DNA from: JAPWJZ01 sp966211335
Lineage (GTDB): Bacteria > Pseudomonadota > Alphaproteobacteria > Micavibrionales > UBA2020
Assembly: GCA_966211335.1 (NCBI GenBank)
Contig: CBIHNF010000001.1
Coordinates: forward strand, 682,001-746,000
Direction of reading: 5' to 3'
Length of the DNA: 64,000 bases
Shown piece by piece: positions 50,087-55,956 of this stretch. A program made the position numbers and the translations under genes. Every line of letters begins with the position of its first letter. Position 1 is the first letter of the stretch. A model generated the notes under the pieces. The model made no database searches and had not been told where the DNA came from. It saw nothing but the letters and a program-made list of their open reading frames with translations.

Positions 50087-51178
50087 ATGCCTTTTGATTA
50101 CCAAGCCACCTTTAGTCTCATCGAATGGCTTGCGCTGACGGGCCTTGCGCAAAGCCTGCTGATCCTTGTGTACATTGTTTTCCGTGTCCGCAACTGGCGA
50201 CAGGCCTCAATCGCGCTTGCCTACTTCACCTTCCTGGCGCTGGCCTTCGGGTTGCAATTCGCGCTGCGGCTTGACGACTATGAAACCAATATCCGTCTTG
50301 GCCTCGGTTTTTCGCGCGCCATGGGCGCGCCGCTCTGCTATCTGCTCGTACTACAGGTGTCGCGGCCGCAGACCATGCCGCCTGCGCGTCAGTTCCTGAT
50401 TTTACTTCTGGTGCCACTCGCTTTCGTTCTTGGCTTCCTCACGGCGCATTTTGAAAAAGTCTGCGATGACGGTGCGCTGCTCTGCACGCGATCCTTTTCG
50501 GTTCTTGGCTGGTTCAGCGCTATGGCGGGCGCCTTCTGCATGCTGGCGATCTGGTTCCAGAAAAATATCTTCACTATTCTGTGGGAAGAAAAGGGTGGGA
50601 GGGAGCGTTACTGGCTCGTCATGACGCTCATCGTCGCCAACGTGCTGCGCACCGGAGTCAGCCTTCTGACGGCGACGGGCCATGTGGCACGGCCTGATTC
50701 GGACGCACTGCAGGTCATGCTCGGCATAGCTTTCGCTTACCTTGTCATGACAACTCTATTTCGCATTTACCCCCTGCCTGTGCAGCTGCACACCTCGTCT
50801 CGCGCACGGCTGCTACTGCTGTCCGACGAGGAAAAAGAGATCGCTGAGAAGGTGCGCAAGCTCATGGAGCTCGACAAGGTCTATCACGAGCCTTCTTTCA
50901 GCCGCGCGGATCTGGCGCGGGAAGTCGGTACTTCCGAAAATACGCTTTCCCGCGTCATCAACCAAGCCTTTGGCAAAAGTTTCCCCAAATTGCTGAACGA
51001 ATTCCGTGTGGAAGATGCAAAACGGATGCTGCATAACCCCGCGATTGCGATCAATGTGCTGGCCTTTGAAGTGGGTTTCAATTCGCTCGCTTCCTTCAAC
51101 CGCGTCTTCCGCGAAGTAACGGGGGAGACGCCTTCCCGCTACCGCAGCCGCCACCAACAGCAGAATACCGGCGCGTAA
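50087..51178 (+). CDS. AraC-family transcription regulator with seven-helix membrane sensor
   Basis: A 363-residue protein. About seven hydrophobic segments occupy residues 10-235, and a C-terminal AraC/XylS DNA-binding domain (about 255-355) follows. The first HTH is in SRADLAREVGTSENTLSRVI, and NVLAFEVGFNSLASFNRVFRE with GETPSRYR forms the second. A membrane-anchored AraC protein immediately upstream of the pilin genes is a likely regulator of pilin expression. GGAGTGG precedes the ATG by about ten bases. Confidence 0.88.
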   Translation: MPFDYQATFSLIEWLALTGLAQSLLILVYIVFRVRNWRQASIALAYFTFLALAFGLQFALRLDDYETNIRLGLGFSRAMGAPLCYLLVLQVSRPQTMPPARQFLILLLVPLAFVLGFLTAHFEKVCDDGALLCTRSFSVLGWFSAMAGAFCMLAIWFQKNIFTILWEEKGGRERYWLVMTLIVANVLRTGVSLLTATGHVARPDSDALQVMLGIAFAYLVMTTLFRIYPLPVQLHTSSRARLLLLSDEEKEIAEKVRKLMELDKVYHEPSFSRADLAREVGTSENTLSRVINQAFGKSFPKLLNEFRVEDAKRMLHNPAIAINVLAFEVGFNSLASFNRVFREVTGETPSRYRSRHQQQNTGA

Positions 51179-51674
51179 AGGGCAAGCCACTGTATTCAAA
51201 TGCGGATATTAAATTAGTCTGCGGCGAAAGAATCATGTTTTGATAATTCTTATTTCGTGTTTTCCCACGGGCAGAGACTCGCGAAAGGGCCGAGAAATTT
51301 TTTCCTGAACTGTCGGTCCGCGCACGGTACAAAAACACGTTTTGAGAATTTAAAGCGCTCCCACTGTGTCATCTTGACAATGTTAAGAGCGTACGTACTT
51401 CTGCTCATTTATCAGCGTTTTCATTCCCATATGCGCATCGTACCTGCTTATCTTGTCATCCTGAGAAATTAAATGACCGGGTTTAAGGATTCATTTAACT
51501 TTTTTGTTGAAAGATAGGATGTAGGTCACCAGACTGAAAATCAGCTTCGTCGCCATCTATGGGGATGTTCCTAATCTCAAGACGGCAATCGGTTTTCGAA
51601 CGAGGTGACGGGGCTAAAACCGGCAACGGTTTCGTACTTAACCACTAGGACTTAACAACTGGGGAGATATCTCT
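51179..51674 (+). promoter_or_regulatory. Long structured upstream region of the first pilin gene
   Basis: About 500 bases without a convincing gene, so it is probably the pilin promoter and leader. It has a TTGACA at 51374-51379 without a good -10, a perfect hairpin AAACCG-GCAA-CGGTTT at 51617-51632, and a second small hairpin around 51589-51604. The Shine-Dalgarno GGGGAG is at 51661-51666. No sigma-54 site was seen. Confidence 0.5.
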
Positions 51675-52475
51675 ATGAAATGTATTAAAACCCAAAAAGG
51701 CTTCACACTCGTCGAATTGGCGATCGTGATGACCATCATCGGTCTTCTGATCGGTGGTATTCTGAAGGGCCAGGAACTGATGGACAACGCCCGCGTCTCC
51801 GCAACGATCGCGCAGACCAAGGGTATTGAAGCCGCCACGACCAGCTTCCGCGACAGCTATAACTCGATGCCGGGCGATATTCCGAACGCCTCCACGCGCG
51901 TTCCGTCCTGCAACGCGTCCTGCAACGTTGTTGCGGCCACGGCTGGCGACGGCATCATCGGTACGGTTGCCGGTTTCTCCGCCAACTATAACCCGCAGCT
52001 AACCACCGCCCTTGGCGGTACCGTGACGGATGAAACCCAGCTGTTCTGGACCGAACTGCTGCTCGCCAACCTGACGTCGGGCTATACCGATGCGCCGATC
52101 CGCGCAACGCCGCCCGCACCGTCGTGGGGCATCACCCAGCCCGCAGCAAAAATCGGCGGCGGCTATTACGTCGGCTACGCCGTCGGCCTGATCGGCCTTA
52201 ACTCGCCGATGACGGCAGGTTCCGGCCCGTCCGGCACCGTGCTGGTGCTGGCGCAGAGCCCGACCGCAGCTATCACTGGTACGGCTGGTAACAACCCGCT
52301 CACCCCGGGTCGTGCTGCCCAGATCGACCGCAAGCTCGATGACGGCAAACCCGGTACCGGCTTCGTCCAGGCTTATGGCGTTGCCACCAAGTGCTGGCAG
52401 TCTGCCGCTATCGCAGCCTACGACGAATCCGATACCCAGAAAGATTGCGGCCTGATCCTGCGTATTCAGGGCTAA
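51675..52475 (+). CDS. Major type IV pilin, copy 1
   Basis: A 266-residue prepilin with the class III signal MKCIKTQKG followed by FTLVELAIVMTIIGLLIGGI; cleavage after Gly9 leaves Phe1 and Glu5. The body has few cysteines (CNASC and a C-terminal pair CWQ / DCG that can form the D-loop). A strong leader and terminator suggest high expression. From residue 7 onward the protein is identical to copy 2 at 52667. The pilin scaffold is close to the MshA/PilA type, but I cannot assign a precise subclass. Confidence 0.93.
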   Translation: MKCIKTQKGFTLVELAIVMTIIGLLIGGILKGQELMDNARVSATIAQTKGIEAATTSFRDSYNSMPGDIPNASTRVPSCNASCNVVAATAGDGIIGTVAGFSANYNPQLTTALGGTVTDETQLFWTELLLANLTSGYTDAPIRATPPAPSWGITQPAAKIGGGYYVGYAVGLIGLNSPMTAGSGPSGTVLVLAQSPTAAITGTAGNNPLTPGRAAQIDRKLDDGKPGTGFVQAYGVATKCWQSAAIAAYDESDTQKDCGLILRIQG

Positions 52476-52510
52476 GCTTTCTACCAAGACAAAAGAAGAG
52501 CCCGGTGCGA
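51693..52510 (+). repeat. Direct repeat copy 1 (pilin duplication)
   Basis: Starts just after the first codons of pilin 1 and runs through the stop codon into the terminator stem. It recurs 989 bases downstream at 52682-53499. I saw no mismatch within the coding part except the last codon (GGC against GGT), then scattered differences in the 3' UTR. Confidence 0.9.
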
Positions 52511-52531
52511 AAGTGCCGGGCTCTTCCTTTT
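52495..52531 (+). terminator. Terminator of pilin copy 1
   Basis: GAAGAGCCCGG (52495-52505) pairs with CCGGGCTCTTC (52516-52526) and is followed by a short T-run. Confidence 0.85.
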
Positions 52532-52549
52532 ATTAGAGAGACTAAAACT

Positions 52550-52565
52550 ATTGCAATTCTGCAAT
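52550..52565. promoter_or_regulatory. Inverted repeat upstream of pilin copy 2
   Basis: ATTGCA and TGCAAT are perfect arms around ATTC. It lies 8 bases upstream of the -35 box of the second pilin promoter, a good place for a regulator site. Confidence 0.5.
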
Positions 52566-52572
52566 CAAAACC

Positions 52573-52600
52573 TTGTCAACGCGCGTCTTGGTACTATACT
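52573..52600 (+). promoter_or_regulatory. Sigma-70-like promoter of pilin copy 2
   Basis: TTGTCA (52573-52578) and TATACT (52595-52600) are 16 bases apart, 66 bases before the ATG. The strong boxes give copy 2 its own transcription start, in contrast to copy 1. Confidence 0.7.
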
Positions 52601-52666
52601 GGATAAAGGTACTCTTATCCGCAAAAAATCTCGGGGCAGCGGTCAACGGTTCAGCAAAGGAAATAT

Positions 52667-53464
52667 ATGCAACGCACATTTCAAAAAGGCTTCACACTCG
52701 TCGAATTGGCGATCGTGATGACCATCATCGGTCTTCTGATCGGTGGTATTCTGAAGGGCCAGGAACTGATGGACAACGCCCGCGTCTCCGCAACGATCGC
52801 GCAGACCAAGGGTATTGAAGCCGCCACGACCAGCTTCCGCGACAGCTATAACTCGATGCCGGGCGATATTCCGAACGCCTCCACGCGCGTTCCGTCCTGC
52901 AACGCGTCCTGCAACGTTGTTGCGGCCACGGCTGGCGACGGCATCATCGGTACGGTTGCCGGTTTCTCCGCCAACTATAACCCGCAGCTAACCACCGCCC
53001 TTGGCGGTACCGTGACGGATGAAACCCAGCTGTTCTGGACCGAACTGCTGCTCGCCAACCTGACGTCGGGCTATACCGATGCGCCGATCCGCGCAACGCC
53101 GCCCGCACCGTCGTGGGGCATCACCCAGCCCGCAGCAAAAATCGGCGGCGGCTATTACGTCGGCTACGCCGTCGGCCTGATCGGCCTTAACTCGCCGATG
53201 ACGGCAGGTTCCGGCCCGTCCGGCACCGTGCTGGTGCTGGCGCAGAGCCCGACCGCAGCTATCACTGGTACGGCTGGTAACAACCCGCTCACCCCGGGTC
53301 GTGCTGCCCAGATCGACCGCAAGCTCGATGACGGCAAACCCGGTACCGGCTTCGTCCAGGCTTATGGCGTTGCCACCAAGTGCTGGCAGTCTGCCGCTAT
53401 CGCAGCCTACGACGAATCCGATACCCAGAAAGATTGCGGCCTGATCCTGCGTATTCAGGGTTAA
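52667..53464 (+). CDS. Major type IV pilin, copy 2
   Basis: A 265-residue prepilin identical to copy 1 from QKGFTLVELAIVMTII to the end; only the leader (MQRTF) differs. The ATG has AAAGGAA upstream. It has its own promoter and a better terminator than copy 1. The upstream sequences of the two copies are unrelated, so they may be expressed under different conditions. DNA identity this high indicates either a recent duplication or ongoing gene conversion. Confidence 0.93.
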   Translation: MQRTFQKGFTLVELAIVMTIIGLLIGGILKGQELMDNARVSATIAQTKGIEAATTSFRDSYNSMPGDIPNASTRVPSCNASCNVVAATAGDGIIGTVAGFSANYNPQLTTALGGTVTDETQLFWTELLLANLTSGYTDAPIRATPPAPSWGITQPAAKIGGGYYVGYAVGLIGLNSPMTAGSGPSGTVLVLAQSPTAAITGTAGNNPLTPGRAAQIDRKLDDGKPGTGFVQAYGVATKCWQSAAIAAYDESDTQKDCGLILRIQG

Positions 53465-53499
53465 GCTTTCCACCAAGACAAAAGAAGAGCCCGGTGCGA
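52682..53499 (+). repeat. Direct repeat copy 2 (pilin duplication)
   Basis: The partner of 51693-52510, offset by 989 bases. The identity is complete over the coding region except the last codon and extends into the terminator stem. Confidence 0.9.
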
Positions 53500-53517
53500 C
53501 AGCACCGGGCTTTTTTT
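53488..53517 (+). terminator. Terminator of pilin copy 2
   Basis: AGCCCGGTGC (53488-53497) and GCACCGGGCT (53502-53511) form a perfect stem with loop GACA, followed by T-run to 53517. It also separates the pilin from the converging prepilin operon. Confidence 0.92.
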
Positions 53518-53536
53518 ATAGACCGAAGAGTGTAAA

Positions 53537-54742
53537 TCAGGGGGAGCAGATGGCGTTGTTGGAGGCGTCGAAACCTGTAATGAACTTCCCTGTGGGGCAG
53601 GTGCGCGGGTTATAGAGCGTCGGGGCGAGGGCGGTGACACACTGCAGCGTGCCGCCGACAATGCCCTCCACAAGCCCGCCATTACAGTTCATGCCAAGCC
53701 CGCCGAAAATCTGCGGGTCAAAGCATTTGGTTCCGGAGGCATCGCAGACCTTGTCGGCATAGACGTTCTTCGCGCGCACTGTGCCGCGCACATCAAGATC
53801 GGCCGTCAGCGTGTTTGTATCCGTGCCAATGCCAACGCGGCCGCCTGTCTTGGTGTAGATAAGGCCCGTGCCCGCACTTGCCATCTTCCATTTGTCGGAG
53901 CTTCCTGAAATTTGGAAGATCATGAAGGGGTCGTCGTAATAAAAGGGGAGCGAGGCGGCGTCTGTGTTCAGCGAATAAAGGTTCGTATTGGCTGCACTCT
54001 GCGACAACAGGAACATAGAATCGCCGTTGCAGTTTTCCACGTCCCGCCCCGGCGGGGTGCAGGGCGCAACGAGCTTGCCGTTATAGTTGTAAGCGCCCTT
54101 GCCATTCTGGCCGGCAGAAAAAATAACGAAGGGAATGGCGTTGACCTGCAGGTTGCCGATTTTGGAGTTGCCGATCGTCCCATCTGCGGCGTTCTTGGAA
54201 CTGATGGCGATAGCACCTATAAACTCGTTATAGTGCTTGTTGCCGCCCGAGGAGTCGGTGGAGCGCGTCATATATTCGGTAACCGTATAGGGGAGCTGGT
54301 TGTTCCAGCCGTCGAGAACGTCGGTATAAGCCGCGCCAAGCGTCACATAAGGCAGCGCGCCGGTTAACAAAGGGTCGGGTGTCGGCGCGGGATTGACGAC
54401 GGGGCGCGCGCCGTTGATGCGGCAGACCTTGCCCGTACCGAAGCAGCCGAGGGCAGTGGTCGCCGGGCTGCATACCTCTTTGCCGGCGTTAGCGTTATCC
54501 GGCGGCAGCGAAGGATCTGCCGGGCAAGGCAGGCGGCCGTTTACGAACAGGAACTGCTGCATTTTGTCAGTCGCAACCTGGAAAGCGGAGTCGTTGACGT
54601 TTTTAAGGCGCGCAATGCGGTATTGACGATAGCTTTGCAGGCAGGTGGCAACGGCCAGCGACACAATGCAAAGCAGGATCGCAACCTCTAGAAGCGAGAA
54701 CCCGGCTTCGGACTTTTTCCTCAGTGCAAGCTTGCGGATCAT
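53537..54742 (-). CDS. Large prepilin with tail-fibre-like C-terminal part (probable tip adhesin 3)
   Basis: About 401 residues. The ATG at 54742 has AGGAGA 9 bases upstream and is preferred to the ATG at 54769. The prepilin peptide MIRKLALRKKSEAG precedes FSLLEVAILLC (Glu5). After NGRLPCPADPSL (about 68-79) comes FVIFSAGQNGKGAYNYNGK, shared with the two genes upstream. VGIGTDTNTLTADLDVRG (about 303-320) resembles phage tail-fibre motifs, and the end has CPTGKFITGFDASNNAIC. Last gene of a three-gene minus-strand operon. Probably exposed at the pilus tip. Confidence 0.82.
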   Translation of the reverse strand: MIRKLALRKKSEAGFSLLEVAILLCIVSLAVATCLQSYRQYRIARLKNVNDSAFQVATDKMQQFLFVNGRLPCPADPSLPPDNANAGKEVCSPATTALGCFGTGKVCRINGARPVVNPAPTPDPLLTGALPYVTLGAAYTDVLDGWNNQLPYTVTEYMTRSTDSSGGNKHYNEFIGAIAISSKNAADGTIGNSKIGNLQVNAIPFVIFSAGQNGKGAYNYNGKLVAPCTPPGRDVENCNGDSMFLLSQSAANTNLYSLNTDAASLPFYYDDPFMIFQISGSSDKWKMASAGTGLIYTKTGGRVGIGTDTNTLTADLDVRGTVRAKNVYADKVCDASGTKCFDPQIFGGLGMNCNGGLVEGIVGGTLQCVTALAPTLYNPRTCPTGKFITGFDASNNAICSP

Positions 54743-54790
54743 AATAATGGCTCTCCTGAAATCATACACATAGATGAAGAGAAGGCACGG

Positions 54791-55942
54791 TCAAGGTAAA
54801 GCGCATTGAATGACGCCCGCACTGTTGAACCCGACGGCGTATTTCCCTGCCGGGCAGCTCTGCACGCCGGCAGGCGCGGGCAGCGGCACCAGTCCGCAAA
54901 TGACTTTAGCTTTTTGCAGGCCGATAACGACGTTGCGATAGCCGGGCGGGGTTAAGGTTTGGGAACAAATGTTGCCGGCCGCAGGATCCGCAATGCTGCT
55001 CGGGTTCCAGCAGTTGCCACTGCCTGTATCATCACAGACGCTCGGCTGGGCGATCTGCGTGCCGGCAAGCGTGCCGGCGACGTCAAGTTTGGCCTGGGGG
55101 ATGTCCACGCCAACGCCGACGCTGCCGCCGTTCACGTTATGAACATCAGGCGTATTCGGATCGGAGGGGTTGGCGATAAAGTCCCACAGCCGCGTCAGCG
55201 ACCGTTCCGTGTGGCGTACGTAGTCGTCGAAATAGGGCACTTGCGCGCGGATGCCTTGAATGAAGGTGCCGTTCAAGTTGCAGTTCTTGACCTCACTTGT
55301 ACCGCCAGCAGCGCAGGGAACAGGGATTTTGCCATCCGCGGAATAGGCGCCGGCGTGGTTCTGGCCGTAGCCGATAATTACATAGTGGGTACTGGCGGCG
55401 GGGTTGGCCAAATCCTGGCCATTTTCCGTCTGGACGCCGATGGAACCCCAAGCGTTATCGAAGCTCGCCTTGACCGTCAGCGTCTTGGAGACAGCATAGC
55501 CGAACTTGTAGCCGTAGGGATCGAGAGAGTCGCTGACGGTAACGTTCTTAATCGCGCCGGACGCACTCGCTTGCAGGGTCTTAAAAGGCACCGAACCCAT
55601 GTAAACGGGGTCCATCGCCCCCACCTGCGGTGCGAGTGTCTTGCGCGCGCCCGGGAAGGTTGCCAGCGCACAATTCTCAACCCCGGCATTGGCGTCCGTG
55701 CTGCGCAGGGTCGGGTCCGCGGGGCAGGGGTAGCGGCCAAAGCCGTTGTAGAAGTCGGATATAGCTGTATCTATCTTTTCCATCGCCTTCAGCGTATCCG
55801 CGCGCTTCCCCGACGCGTTGTAAAGGTCATACAGCTTTACACCCGCGACAAGCATCAGGCTTGAAATAACCATCACCATGGCGACTTCAACCAGGGAAAA
55901 GCCGCCCCTGCTGCGGATACCTTTATGCACTCTCGTTCCCAT
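54791..55942 (-). CDS. Large prepilin with tail-fibre-like C-terminal part (probable tip adhesin 2)
   Basis: About 383 residues. The ATG at 55942 has GGAGAG 5 bases upstream; an ATG at 55960 overlapping the previous stop (ATGA) is the alternative. The prepilin signal MGTRVHKGIRSRGG precedes FSLVEVAMVMVISSL. It shares FGRYPCPADPTL, YVIIGYGQNHAGAYSADGK, VGVGVDIPQAKLDVAG and a C-terminal CPAGKYAVGFNSAGVIQC with its neighbours. No other domain is inserted. Second gene of the operon. Function inferred as minor pilin/adhesin. Confidence 0.82.
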   Translation of the reverse strand: MGTRVHKGIRSRGGFSLVEVAMVMVISSLMLVAGVKLYDLYNASGKRADTLKAMEKIDTAISDFYNGFGRYPCPADPTLRSTDANAGVENCALATFPGARKTLAPQVGAMDPVYMGSVPFKTLQASASGAIKNVTVSDSLDPYGYKFGYAVSKTLTVKASFDNAWGSIGVQTENGQDLANPAASTHYVIIGYGQNHAGAYSADGKIPVPCAAGGTSEVKNCNLNGTFIQGIRAQVPYFDDYVRHTERSLTRLWDFIANPSDPNTPDVHNVNGGSVGVGVDIPQAKLDVAGTLAGTQIAQPSVCDDTGSGNCWNPSSIADPAAGNICSQTLTPPGYRNVVIGLQKAKVICGLVPLPAPAGVQSCPAGKYAVGFNSAGVIQCALP

Positions 55943-55956
55943 CAGCTCTCTCCGGA

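Noticed and set aside
51257..51472. A 71-codon frame in the pilin upstream region
   Set aside because: It has no ribosome-binding site, no recognisable feature and atypical composition; the region is better read as promoter and leader.
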